From Polydactylus sextarius (taxonomy: Eukaryota; Chordata; Actinopteri; Polynemidae): a stretch of 64,000 bases of DNA. The notes below the pieces were generated by a model. That model saw only the letters and a program-made list of their open reading frames with translations, ran no database searches and was not told where the DNA came from. Numbering within the stretch: position 1 is the stretch's first letter; each line of letters starts with the position of its first letter. Location: positions 25,045,950-25,109,949 of the forward strand of contig CM028907.1 in NCBI GenBank assembly GCA_016801845.1. The letters run 5' to 3'. The position numbers and the translations under genes were made by a program. This document shows positions 37,270-49,292 of this stretch, in pieces.

Positions 37270-38470
37270 TCATATGGGATTGGATTCCAGTCCAGGATTC
37301 CAGTCCAGTGCCTGCCTTGTGATGTTGTCTGCTGCCGTAAAGTGTGCCCAATCTACCCCCACTTTTGTTTCATCCTTGGTGATGGGCTTCTGATTTGTTC
37401 TTTCCCACAGAAAGGTGTTTGTTTTCTTGTCAGGCCATCTGATGTTCATGATGTATCTTAGGCACCTATTGGTGAAGGTCTGGAGTTTGTCGGTGGTGGT
37501 GCTGGTCACTCTCCATATCTCGGATCCATATAGCAGGACTGCCTTGGTGTTGGTATTAAATTTCCTGATCTTGTTTTGAAGGGACAAAGTCGTGGAATTC
37601 TAGATGCGTCATAGTGTGTTAAAAGCATGTCTTGCCTTGTTTATTCGACTCTTGATGTCCTGATCTGATCCACCATCTTTGCTGACTACTTCCCAGGTAT
37701 GTGAACTGGTCAGTTTCCCTGATGTTCTCTCCCTGTGGGTGGATATTTTGTAGGTCAACTAAAAGCCTGTTTTGTTGGTCATGGTTGTTTTTCTCATGAT
37801 TCAATCGATGACCATTAAAAAGATTGTTGGAGACAACAACATGGATTCCTGTCTCACTCCAGTTTTTACTTCAAAGGGGTCCGTTAGCTTCCCATTGTGG
37901 ATGACTTGGCAGGTGGAGTCCTTGTACAGAAGTCGGATGATGTTCTTTTGAATCCCGTAATGGCACATCATATGGTATCTCTGTCCATGCTGTCGAAGGA
38001 CTCCTCAAAGTCCACTTAAGGTTAAATATAGATTAAGGACTGCCATTTGATGGACTGCTCGATGATGATATGCAGGGTGGTGATGTGATTTGTGGAGGAT
38101 CTGTCCTGTCGGAACCCTGCTTGATCCTCTTGTCAAGGGCTTCTCTCAGTCTCTCCAAGATGACTCTGGTCAGTACATCCCGGGGTCAGACAGAAGCTTA
38201 ATTCCTCTCCAATTTCCATACTGTGACAAGTCACTTTTTTGGGGAGTTTAACCACATGGCCTCTTCCAGTCTTCTGGGACTTCTTACTCCTCTCTGACCT
38301 TTTTTAGAAGGGGCTGCAGCATCTCTGCTGATAATGTTGAATTTGCTTTGAGCGCCTCATGAGGGATGCCATCTGGACCTCCAGCCTTGCCATTTTTCAT
38401 TGTTTTGATGGCCTTGATGATTTCAGCTTTGGTTGTTGGATAGGTATCATCATAGCATTGGAGCATCATA
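37270..38470 (-). mobile_element. Non-LTR retrotransposon (LINE) remnant
   Basis: From 38469 downward the minus strand reads TKAEIIKAIKTMKNGKAGGP then DGIPHEALKA (start of the reverse-transcriptase domain). Frameshifted fragments follow, including QFTYLGSS near 37700. Then VLLYGSEIWRVTSTTTDKLQ, FTNRCLRYIMNIRWPDKKTN and LWERTNQKPI (37540-37300) form the downstream region. The signature set belongs to a LINE family seen in fish and many invertebrates; I cannot fix its clade. It has many stops and is dead. It ends at about 38470 next to a short tandem repeat. Confidence 0.7.
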
Positions 38471-38507
38471 GTATCATAGCATCATCATAGCATCATATCA
38501 TAGACTG
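38449..38507. repeat. Short tandem repeat of ATCATAGC-type units
   Basis: ATCATAGCAT, ATCATAGTAT, ATCATAGCATC and CATCATAGCATC follow each other as imperfect 8-11 bp units. It sits at the upstream edge of the minus-strand LINE remnant. Confidence 0.7.
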
Positions 38508-39779
38508 CTATAGCCACCTCATCACTCTCACGATTTCCTGTCGAATTGTCTAGTTTGCAATGCAAGGCACTGCATCACTAATTATCCTAATGTTGGATGG
38601 TTTAGCAGTCATCTTGAGACATGTCAGTCCCTTGCAGCTCTTAGCAGTCCTGACCTATGTTATTTTTTCACATGACATATGACACATGAACTCTGGACAG
38701 TTACCAAAGCATTAGGGATGGACACTCCCCAGAGTTGCCCTTCTAAAAATGCTCTGTTTTGGTTTAGGCAAGGGGTGGAGCCTGATGAGATTAGTGCTGC
38801 AGGAGGACAGACACATCATTACCATATCCATTCAATTGCAGTGAATTCTCCAGATAATTGCCCACTCTATTTACACAGTTTATTCTCAATTGAACATTAC
38901 ATGGACTTAATGCAATGAAAACTGGCAAGTAAAGGCCATGTAATGTCCAGACTCAACTGAACAGACACTGGCATTCACACACATTGTCTCCAGGTGTACA
39001 TGTTTAGAAAATTCCATGTTTGCACTAAATGTGTAAAAGCGCTTTCATTGTTTGGTTTTTGAAAGGCTATGAGATGAGTTTAATGAGATTAATGTGGCAA
39101 GGGGAAATCGAATTGATTAAACTGAAGTACATATGCTTTTCAACACTTAAGCATGAAAAACTTTGATAATTCTGTAGTATCTTTGTGTCTTTCTCTGTCA
39201 CCTCACTTTTATCCTTCAGTGTTTTTCAGTCCTATCCACTCTTTGCCTCTCTGTTCTCCCTTTTAACCCTACCCTCTCTTCCTCAGTCTGCCCCACCTAT
39301 ACCTCCCTCGCTTTTTTCAAGCAAACATCCAGACATTTTTAGGCTCACATCTGGAAACTACATTTAGCCTGGGTTGAGTCTCAGGAAGTTTTCACACTTC
39401 ATGACTCATTAACCTGCAGACCTGCAGGCCTCCCAAGCAATAGGGAGGGCAGCGGGGGGAAGTGAGTGGCAGAGGAAGGACAGATAAGGGTGGTTGGGGG
39501 GAATGATGGGTCAGATACAGAAGGGGAAAAGGAGATGATGAACAGAGAAAAATGAAATGACTACTTTACCAAAGTGCATGTTAGATACCAAAGATACCAA
39601 AGTGCATTACCCAGACTAGTTTGAAATATAATTTTATAATTGGTTGGCAGCAATTTAAAACAATGTCCAACAAGATTTTAAAAAAAAGGACAAGGAGAAT
39701 ACGAATGATGAACAAAGAGGTGCGAAGAAATCCAGAAAAACAGATTGGGCTGAGGACAAGAACAAGGGGTGATGAATTA

Positions 39780-39781
<2 letters not shown>

Positions 39782-39844
<63 letters not shown>

Positions 39845-39870
39845 TGTGTGTGTGTGTGTGTGTGTGTGTG
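39782..39870. repeat. TG microsatellite
   Basis: About 44 TG units, broken once by GCGCG near 39840. Confidence 0.95.
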
Positions 39871-40505
39871 TTGTCCGTGGTGTCTGTGTCCAGCCCTCTG
39901 TGAGTAATGTGTCTGAAAGAAGAGTTTTCCTAATGAAACACTTTTCCCAGAGTGATAATTACACCAGTAGAAAGCAAGGACACCTCCAGTCAATGTGTGA
40001 AACTTAGCTTACTAAAACACAAAGTTCCTCCCAGGCTGCTCTGTGTGTTTGTCTGTATTTGGGAGACAGGCTTTATTGTGTGTGTATATGGGAGGATGGA
40101 ATTATGAGCTTTCCTTAATAATCAGCCCAATAAGTAGGAGCAGACCTTTTCCCAGGTGTGTTTGTATTTTTTCTTTTGCAGCTGACATTTACGTGATCTG
40201 AAAAAAGCCGATAATATATTCACTTTCTATAAAGCTAATGGTATATCAATGCTACTTGCAATCATAGTTGGTCAAAAATAAAATTATATCATATTTGTCT
40301 ATTCCCCCCTTCCCCATTTCCTTTGGTTTGTTCTTTCCTTTCACCCCTCAGATTTCAATCTCTTTGGCACAGCTGACTGACAGCGCCTGCTTTCAATGCA
40401 TGTCACCGTGGTTCAAATTTCACTGAGGGGTTCAATGCAGATAAGCAGTGGAGATGTGGATAAGCAATGACAGAGCAGGGGCTTAGATAGGGACAAGAGA
40501 GGAAA

Positions 40506-40508
<3 letters not shown>

Positions 40509-40599
<91 letters not shown>
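40509..40599. repeat. Compound CA then TA microsatellite
   Basis: About 18 CA units pass directly into about 27 TA units, followed by a short T run. TA arrays of this size can extrude cruciforms. Confidence 0.95.
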
Positions 40600-40602
<3 letters not shown>

Positions 40603-41449
40603 TTTAAGTGATATGTAGTGGAGATGCACAAATACACAAGAGATACCTGTATCTTTAATGGAATTTGCACAAATTCTTGTATCACATTTTGTCAGCCAAA
40701 GAATTTAGTTAAACAAATCAGACCTAGACCAGCAGAACAATTCAATTATTCTGCGTGGCTTTAATAAATGTTTGATATGCATTACATGGGAACTTCCTAA
40801 TTCAAATTTTACGATTTAACAGTTAGGGCTTTTCCCATTAATTCTCGACACAGAAAGTTACAGTTGTCATTCGGGGCGTTTATTAAATAAATATGAAAAA
40901 TTCCAACAAAAAATTATAGCAGGAGCAGAAAAGAGCTCAAGATTAGCACACATGAGTTAAACAAAGTTTCAACTATCGGTGCGTTTATAATACAAACTCC
41001 AGGCAAGTGCAGCGTTGGGATCTGGCAGATGAGGTATTTAATTCTTTGGTTTAATATATTTTTCTTTCTGAACGATGGAAATATGCTTGCTGCAGAAAAA
41101 GTGCATGTGTGCTAAACACATGGAAAAGTCATCTGTAATTTCTATAGACATCCCTTAATGTTTTCCAACTGGCAGATATGCAAACAGTAGCATCTTGGGG
41201 ACACTACTTATGTGTGGCTTTAGCAGTCTGTTCAAAACTCCCATCAAAAAAAAAAATGAAAAAATAAAAATACAAATCAAGGATTACCACCCTCTGGGAT
41301 TTCGTTTCTTAAAAGAAATAACAGTAATAACACATTTTCTGTGTCACACAAAACAAGAGTAAATTAAATAAAGAACCAAATTTACCAGTAGCAGTTAATC
41401 CACTTTCTTTTGATTCCATGACTGAAAAGACATGACAGACTTCTTACAT

Positions 41450-41639
41450 TTAAGGTTAGACTAAAAACTTTCCTTTATGATAAAGCCTATAGTTAAGGAT
41501 GGTCCAGGTGGGACATGGACCCGCCTGAACCATCCTTTAGTTAAGCTGCTATAGGATTAGACTGCAGGGGAACTCTGACAATACACTGCATCTCTTCTCT
41601 CTGTCCCTCACTCCTCTCGTCTCTGTCTCTCCCTCACAC

Positions 41640-41686
<47 letters not shown>

Positions 41687-42040
41687 GCGATGCTAATTGT
41701 AAAAACTACTAAACATCTAGTCTCTTACTGGTCTCCCTCTTTTCTTCCTCCCCCCTCCCCCGTACTACTCCCCTCCCTTTCCTCTGTCTCTTCTCCTTCT
41801 ACTTTCTCTTTTTTGTTTCACCCCAGCCAGTCGAGGCAGATGACCATCCACTGGTTCACCGGTTCACTGGTCCACCGTCTGGTTCTGCTGGAGGTTTCTT
41901 CCTGTTAAAAGGGAGTTTTTCCTCCATTGTCACCAAGCTCTTGCTCATTGTGAAAATGCTGGGTTTCTCTGTGTAAAGTGCCTTGAGATAAATGTTTTCA
42001 TGATCTGGTGCTATATGAATAAAACTGAATTGACCTGAAT
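41450..42040 (+). mobile_element. L2/Maui-like LINE 3' end (copy 3)
   Basis: It begins CATTTAAGGTTAGACTAAAA and contains the last codons of the ORF (GCCTATAGTTAA), matching copy 1. It then runs through the GGATGGTCCAGG / CCTGAACCATCC inverted pair, CT-rich blocks, a 16-unit ATT repeat (about 41639-41687), GGAGGTTTCTTCCTGTTAAA and GTGCCTTGAGATAAATG, to an AATAAAACTGAATTGACC tail. Over the shared part it is close to copy 1. Confidence 0.85.
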
Positions 42041-42104
42041 TAATAACTTCTATATATTCTTTACAAACTTCATATGCTCAGCTCAGTTTGGACTGATTTT
42101 CAGA

Positions 42105-42163
42105 TGTTTGGGTCCAGGAGGCAGACACCCTTTAACCTTTAACCCTAACATTTAAGGTTGGTT
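42105..42163 (+). mobile_element. Small out-of-order fragment of the same L2-like LINE
   Basis: TTTGGGTCCAGGAGGCAGAC followed by ACCTTTAACC-type and ACATTTAAGGTTGG blocks matches the ORF end just upstream of where copy 3 begins (copy 1, about 17460-17505). It lies downstream of copy 3's tail, so the two parts are in reversed order. Confidence 0.55.
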
Positions 42164-42750
42164 AATGTGGTGGGATCCGTCATCGTCATCGTCAGAGTCC
42201 TTAATAAAAGATAAACATAACAGCACAATAATTATATTTTACATAAAATAACCATCAATAATGTCAAGTAATGTAGCCCAGAGAGACAGACGTGATGAAA
42301 GATGTGGATTAACAAAATGAACAAAAATGAAAGACTTGGTCCTTTTAGCTAAACTTCAAAAAAGGCTGAAAAAGAAAAAGGTTAGTGACTGGTTTGTTGA
42401 CGTCTGTGAGGTTGTCACCAAAAATAATAAGCTCTGAGGACCACTGTCTGAATAACTGTTGGCTCAGTCTTTAGAGGACCAAAATGACAGTATGTTATTA
42501 CTGTATTATTTATACGTTGTACAAATAATACAGTAGTACTTTCTATGGTATGTTGTCATTGTCAAGAAGTATAGTTCTACTATTTAACCTGTAAAGTTTA
42601 AAGAGGTAAAGCCTTTTACCAGACATAAACTCAAAATACTTCCACTGTATTTTCACAGGAACCTATAGAAACAGAAAATACTTTTAGTTCAACATATCCC
42701 TTGTAGTAACATTGACCAATCCAATACTTAATTACTAACTAATGTTTCAG
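42164..42750. other. Intergenic sequence, nothing recognised
   Basis: AT-rich, no coding or repeat family identified. Confidence 0.4.
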
Positions 42751-43190
42751 TCACTTTAAAGGGGACATAGAATGCATATTTTTGAATATTGTAAACTGTT
42801 CTTTGAGGTCTCCAAATAACATATATAATATTGATTGGGCTGAAAAAGTCCCAGAATCCTAAACAACCTTATGCAACCTCATGAAATCCCTCTAGAATGA
42901 AACCACCAGTTCTCCCCTCCTACTCAGTAAGATCATTAATATTTAAATGAGCTGTGCACTGATTGGTTAGTTTACAGTGAAGGCAAAGAAGGTCCTCCAT
43001 TGAGTATAGTGACCGACAACAGCATTCAGAGTTAACTTCAACCTGTTTGAATCTGTTTGAGTCAGAGGAGTCAGATACTGAGGAGCAGCCAGTCGCTCAG
43101 AGACTGAAATGAATGTGTCAGAGCAGCAACTATATTGTAGCAAAGTGTGTGTTGGTGTCACACAAACAAGCTGACGCACTTTACTGAACT
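42751..43190. repeat. Probable DNA-transposon-derived repeat
   Basis: TTTAAAGGGGACATAGAATG at about 42756 resembles the end of a widespread fish DNA-transposon family. The body (TCCTCCATTGAG, CAGATACTGAGGAGCAGCCA) is also familiar as dispersed sequence. I did not find a matching inverted end, so limits and class are uncertain. Confidence 0.35.
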
Positions 43191-44299
43191 CCAGGACTTT
43201 ATTTCATCGCTGCTGGTCGTGGCAGACACCAAAATAAATGAAAACAGAGGTTAAAAGTAAATATGAGGTAACTCAGAAAACAGCCATCCTTCTCTCTTTT
43301 CTCTCTCTGTGTAACTGCTGGTGGTGCTAGTGAGGAGCTGAAAATAAACACAAATAAACATGGAAAAGATTGAACACAACATGTTACAATACATAACATG
43401 TAAAGTTAATTGTAAAAATGTACCATGTCACTTCACCCTAAAATAGACAGATTCAGAACTTTGTCTTATATTTGATAAGAAAGTAACAAAAGTGTTACAA
43501 GTGGGTTTTGTACCCTCACCTCTGTAGAGACCAAAGTCCCATAGACCACTTAGCCATAAAACCCACAGAATAGCACTGGTACTGGAAAGATATATTGACA
43601 TTAATTCCTATGCAATTGTAGTCCACTATCCTATTGTTGAAGTAGGCTGGGCTATTCATATTTTGGGGGTATTGTACCTTGTATCCAAGGTGACATCATA
43701 ACTGAGCCTTTCCCAAAAGAGACAATTTTACTGCAGCTGTTTCTAGGTTTAGAAATTAGATGTAAAAGAGGCGGAGACGAGGTTTGAGGTTCTGGTATTA
43801 TCTGTTTGACACAACTAACTGTCTTTATGCAGCAACGCCAAGGAAAATAGGGTTTTTCAGTTTTGGTAACTCAGATTAACATCATAGTCTGTATTGATCC
43901 TGACCATTATCATATTGATCACTGACTATATTTTAGAACTATGTAATGTATATCTATATATATTGATAAAGGTAGTGGTAGTAGATAAAATATGTGTAGT
44001 TTTTGTGTGTGTGTGTGTGCATGTACTACATATAGGGATAGGAAGATATATAAGTGTAACACAAAAAGTATGACTGTGGAGAATATGTATGCCTTTATTT
44101 CTGCAAATAATACTTTACACAATATACAATGTAGAAAAGGAAAGAAGTAAACAATAATACAAATAATCGCTGTTGGCGTTTGGTCGTACTACATCCAGAG
44201 GAGTTCTCTCAAGTCATCACAGTAACACTCTGTCGACCGATTCTACAGTTACCTGTAAACTCTGTCATGTTCCAGCTGAAAACATCGACCCACAAACCT
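43191..44299. other. Intergenic sequence, nothing firm
   Basis: No gene recognised. Short TG tract near 44005-44020. Confidence 0.4.
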
Positions 44300-44462
44300 T
44301 CCTCTTCATCTCTGGAGATTCACACCCTTTTTTTTTATATACACTATTTATTTATTTTCTGTTAACTTTTTTATTTCCTGATAATCTATTTTGTGATTTG
44401 TTTATGCTGTCAAACAGATAAATTTCCCCTTTTGAGACAAATAAAATATGTTCTATTCTATT
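44300..44462 (+). mobile_element. LINE 3' tail relic
   Basis: Near the end, AAATTTCCCCTTTTGAGACA precedes AATAAAATATGTTCTATTCT. This is the arrangement of CR1/Rex1-type 3' ends (a TTCCCC...AATAAA block followed by a short tandem repeat). Upstream coding was not recognisable. Confidence 0.4.
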
Positions 44463-46384
44463 TTAAATAAGTGCATAAACAGATATTTAAAACATTTTTC
44501 CTAAAGCCAAAAACCAAAAATTAGAAACAAAAAACAAAACAAAAATCAAAATGTCCACACAAAACTCAAAACTGCAGCATGTAGGAAGCATTCTTTCTTT
44601 TTTCACCTACCACTTAGAAATGTAACAGGTTTTCTGTTGTTTTGAAGAAAAACTAAGTAATCGACCTTTTCGGGCAGCAGAAAAGACATGGCAGAGACCT
44701 CTGTCCCCTGCAAAACCTGTTCACTGGGGACTGAAGTGACAGGTAGGCTTTAGCTAGAGAAGAAATCAAAGAACTTGTTATAGACAGTCAGGACTGATAA
44801 CATTAGCTGTCTAACTCACACATTAGCATTATCATTTTCTTTTAGCCATAGCTGCTACCTAGTACCAGACAACTACACTGTGACTATTTGCTAACAGTTA
44901 AATAGCTTGTGTTAATGTGTGATCGGTCTGGTAAAAGTTGATGATAACTGGTTAATAATTTAGTGTTGTTAAAACTGGAGCTTTACTGACCCCTCTCAGT
45001 AAAGCCCTCATAGAGACAGGGTGTTGGTTCTTAATGTGCTTGGTGAAGTGTATTGTACTATTCAACTTTGTTGCCACCACTTTGAAGCTTTCTTTTCATA
45101 CAGGTTGGTCAACATTCTTTGTCTTTCCCTGGCAATTTGCCTCATATGTAAAATATTTCCAGATAACACTTTAGCGTTTCTGATTTTTAACTAAAATTGG
45201 CGGTGAAGCACCTTCTCCTGCAGCAGTAGCTGCCATGTTCAACCTGATTAAAAAGTCACACAGTGTTCATATTCTCAACAGCTGCTAGTGATGGAAGGGG
45301 CTGCCAGCGTACCTGTGCAGCAGCGCTGTGTGAAGTTGTGTGTCAACTGCAGGCCAAGACGTCACATTTAGTATCTATACTGTTCTTATCTAATATCTAA
45401 TTTGATACTAATTTTGAGTATCGATTACACTCTGACTTTTTTGTTTTTGGACAATACTATTGCCAACATTGCACAGACCACATGATATGCATGTAAGCAA
45501 AATATTGAGTTACAATTTATCTACATGACATACATGACATCTATTGGCATAATATGCCAGTATATAAATTTCACTGCCATACTGTCATCTTTCTTTTATG
45601 GTTTTTAACACATGGGTCTTGTTTTCACACCCTTGGAGAAGTCATCATCAGTAAAGACTTTGCTATATGCACAATGAAATGATTCAAATTAATATCTCTG
45701 CCACAATTTTACTATTTCATTTATGCCAATTTTGCTGTGTCAGTATTCAATAGTAAGGGTGTTGACCAGTTACAAACTTTTCTTTGGAAATCCCAAAACA
45801 AATCACCACTCACACATCCTCCTTTAAAAAACATATTAAAATGGAGCATTAGTGCATTTTTGAAGCTCAAACTAGTTTCTGAGTCTTCCAGCCTTAACCC
45901 AAAGGATAAAGTTCAGTCACAGGTTCAAATGAACTAATTTAAACTGCTGAATTATTGAATTCTCAGCCCACATTTTATGGTGTGGGCAAGAGATTTTTTT
46001 GGTTTTTGTCATTTTAGTGATAATTTGCACTTGGCAGTTACATCATCATCCTAGAGTTTTTATGTAATTCACTCCCATACCTTTGGCTTTTGACTTGCAG
46101 CTGATAATTCATGTGAGGGAGCTTCATGCAGAGTCAAGGGATGTAACCAGATATCATCAATGTAAAAAAATACAAGGGGAACCTTTGCCTCTTCAATCCT
46201 GAAACCTTACATAACCCTGCTCTTCACTGCGTTATTATATGTACTGTATGTGCTCTCACACATTGATAGTCCATCAGTATGGAGCAGGTTTCCATTATCA
46301 TTTCAGACATCTCTGCAAACAAGCATAAAAAACAGACAATACACCTCTGATAAGAAAATCAAATATGAAAGAGGAACATATATA
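44463..46384. other. Intergenic sequence, nothing recognised
   Basis: AT-rich. Open frames are short and show no family signature. Confidence 0.45.
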
Positions 46385-47974
46385 CACAGGTGGACAAAAT
46401 TGTTGGTACCCCTCTGTTAATTAAAGAAATACCCACATTGGTAACTGAAATAACTCAAAACTGACAAAAGTAATAATGAATAAAAATCTACAGAAAATTA
46501 ACCAATGAAAATCAGACATTACTTTTGAATTGTGGTTCAACAGAATTATTAAAAAAAAAACAAAATATTGAAACTGGCCTGGACAAAAATGATGCTACTC
46601 CAAGAAAAGATTGAAAATAATTTGACCATCGGGACATGTTAAACTAAGTTGTGTCCTCAAGTAGTCACTGTGCTGTTTGGCAATATGGTGTGTACAACAC
46701 TGAACATGGAACACAGAAAACGAAGGAGAGTTATCTCAGGAGATTAGAAAGAAAATCATAGATAAGCATGTTAAAGGTAAAGACTATAAAACCACCTCCA
46801 AACAGCTTGGTGTTCCTGTGACTACAGTTGTATATATTATTCAGAATTTTAAGGTCCACAGGACTGTAGCCAACCTCCCTGGACGTGGCTGCAAGAGGAA
46901 AATTGATGACAAATTGAAGAGACGGATGATACGAATGGTAAACAACGAGCCCAGATCAACCTCCAAAGAGATTAGAGGTGAACTCCAAGGTCAAGGTACA
47001 TCAGTGTCAGATCACATTATCCGTCGCTGTTTGAGCCAAAGTGGACTTCATCGGAGAGGACCAAGGAGGACATCACTGTTGAAAGCAAATCATAAAAAGT
47101 GAGACTGGAATTTGAAAAAATGCATATTGACAAGCCACAAAGCTTCTGTGAGAATGTCCTTTGGACAGATCAGACAAAACTGGAGCTTTTTGGGAAGGTA
47201 CATCAGCTCTATGTTCACAGACGCAAAAATTAAGCATACCAAGAAAAGAACATGGTCCCTACTGTGAAACATGGAGGAGGCTCGGTTATGTTCTGGGGCC
47301 GCTTTGCTACATCTGGCACAGGGTTTCTTGAATCTGTGCAGGGTACAATGAAATCCTATCAAGGCATTCCGGAGCAAAATGTGTTGCCTAGTGTCAGAAG
47401 GCTTGGTCTCAGTCGCAGGTCATGGGTCTTCCAACAGGATAATGACCCAAAACACACAGCTAAAAACACTCAAGAATAGCTAAGAGCAAAACATTGGACT
47501 ATTCTGAAGTGGCCCTCTATGAGCCCAGATCTAAATCCCATTGAACATCTGTGGTAGAGCTGAAACATGCCACCTGGAAAAGATACCCTTCAAACCTGAG
47601 ACAACTATAGAGTGTTTGCTGATGAGGAGTGGGCCAAAATACCTGTTTACAGGTGCAGAAGTCTCACTGACAGTTACAGAAATAATTTGATAGCAGTGAT
47701 TGCCTCAAATGGTTGTGCAACAAAATATTAAGTTAAGAGTACCGTCATTTTTGTCCAGGCCAGTTTCATTTGTTTTTTCTTTTCTTTCTTTCTTTTTTTT
47801 TTAAATAATTCTGTTGAACCACAATTCAAAAGCAAAATCAGATTTTCATTGGTTAATTTTCAGTAATTTTTTTTTTTTTATGTACACTTTTGGGTCAGTT
47901 ACAAATTATTTTAGTGGCCACTGTTGGTTTTTCTTACATTAACAGAGAGGTACCAACAATTTTGTCCACATGTG
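46385..47974 (+). mobile_element. Tc1/mariner transposon, full length but inactive
   Basis: A 1590-bp element flanked by TA on both sides (46383-46384, 47975-47976). Long inverted ends of about 220 bp begin CAC(A)(G/T)GTGGACAAAATTG. Each end holds a second inner motif (CCTGGACAAAAATGA near 46580, its complement near 47750), the IR/DR layout of Tc1-type fish transposons. Inside, the transposase relic (about 46700-47650) shows the DNA-binding helix-turn-helix (TTSKQLGVPVTTVVYIIQNF) and the GRGCKRKI linker. Catalytic Asp lies in WTDQTK (47168-47170), Asp in QQDNDPKHTAK (47438-47440), and Glu in SPDLNPIEHLW (47543-47545), with exact DD34E spacing. Several stops and frameshifts (for example 47101-47103, and a TAG just after HTAKNTQE) make it dead. 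Confidence 0.9.
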
Positions 47975-48848
47975 TATATATTTTGCCCCTGTGCAAACAT
48001 TTTGGAATCCAGTCTATATGAAGCATCCAGTGATTCTTTGATTTCAGTCATAACTGCAGAAATTTCAAATCTTTTTTTTTTCCCTATACATGATTCTTGG
48101 TTCCCATCCTGAAGGCATTTTTGGAGCAGTAAAAGCGATGTCCGTGCTGCATGAACAGAGTTAGGAGAAAAGTCTCACACTCTGCCAACACCTGACCCTG
48201 CGTGCAGCTCACACTAAAGCCAGGTGATTACACTATGTAAATTTTTTTCATGTGTTAAAATTGTGTTTGAAAGTGAGTCATGAAAGTCATGAATTTTGAA
48301 AATCCAATTACTATTAATCCACTTTCCAGGTTAGGTTGTTATTTCAGCTACAGGCTAATAAGCATATGGGCTGAAAACAACTGAGTCAGCAGTGATTGAC
48401 TGCTGGGTTTTGATTTACTAGATGTATTTCTTTGCAACTGAGGATACATAGCTAACCAATTATGCATTTTAAAGCTTTCTAGCCGGGCTCAATTAATCAC
48501 CCCTTAATGTCAAATGCAACCACTGTGCAGTCCCAGTGTTGAGTAGAGTAAGTTGGGCCGGAGGAAATAAGTCAGTATTTCTATTTTAAAGGAGCACTGC
48601 ATTGACTGATTTTACATGTGTCACAGGCAGTCCTATTCATGCTGTGAAAACAGTAGCATAATATCTTTTGTGGCTCTGCAGGAACTTTCCAAAGTTAAAA
48701 AATGTCACCTTTTTGGGCTGGAGATTGTACTATTTTACAAACTACTATTTCTTTCAAAGGTTTCAGGTTTGAAAGAAGTAGGCATCTAGGATGCAGAGGA
48801 GATACAGTGAAAGTGTCATGATCATGGGAAATGTAGGATCCAGTTTCT
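47975..48848. other. Intergenic sequence, nothing firm
   Basis: No gene. About 48590-48720 looks like a generic fish dispersed repeat but is not assigned. Confidence 0.4.
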
Positions 48849-49292
48849 TGGGCCGTGTCCACGCTAATGCAGATATCTCGCTTAAAAAATCAATTCTGCC
48901 AATACAAGCATTTTGAAAAATATGTCTGTACACATGAAAACTAATAGAAATAAAAACACTCAAAATAGTATGCCAGGCCAGTAGATGGTGATATAGGCCA
49001 CATCAACGATTTATTAAGCACTACAAATAAATAGAGGAACCATATGCACCATAATTCTGGTGGTATATGTGGCCTTTGGTGGCCTTTGTTGCTGTTATTA
49101 CAGACAAAGGCACATTACAAAAAGCAACAATTGGCCAACAGTGGATATTACTGTTTCCTAAACTTACACATAAACTAAAGGGACACGCATAAATTCATAA
49201 ACTGCACTCACAAAGTGACCACTGTAAGTTTGACAATCAGGACACAGAGGAAAATGTTCACAAAATATCCATATTAGTGTGGACAAGGCCTA
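48849..49292. mobile_element. hAT-like miniature inverted-repeat element
   Basis: The left end GGGCCGTGTCCACGCTAATG and the right end ATTAGTGTGGACAAGGCC are imperfect inverted repeats about 440 bp apart. The inner parts (CAGATATC versus AAAATATCCAT) also correspond. No coding sequence lies between. The 'GGCCGTGTCCACAC' start is familiar from fish hAT-derived miniature elements. A target duplication is not clear. Confidence 0.55.

Larger units (their letters stand above)
38508..41449. other. Intergenic sequence with large TG and CA/TA microsatellites
   Basis: No gene recognised. The main features are a TG tract at 39782-39870 and a compound CA-TA tract at 40509-40599, each given separately. 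Other sequence is AT-rich and unremarkable. Confidence 0.55.

Noticed and set aside
38680..38770. Possible exon-like stretch near 38.7 kb
   Set aside because: No homology, no consistent splice sites on both sides.
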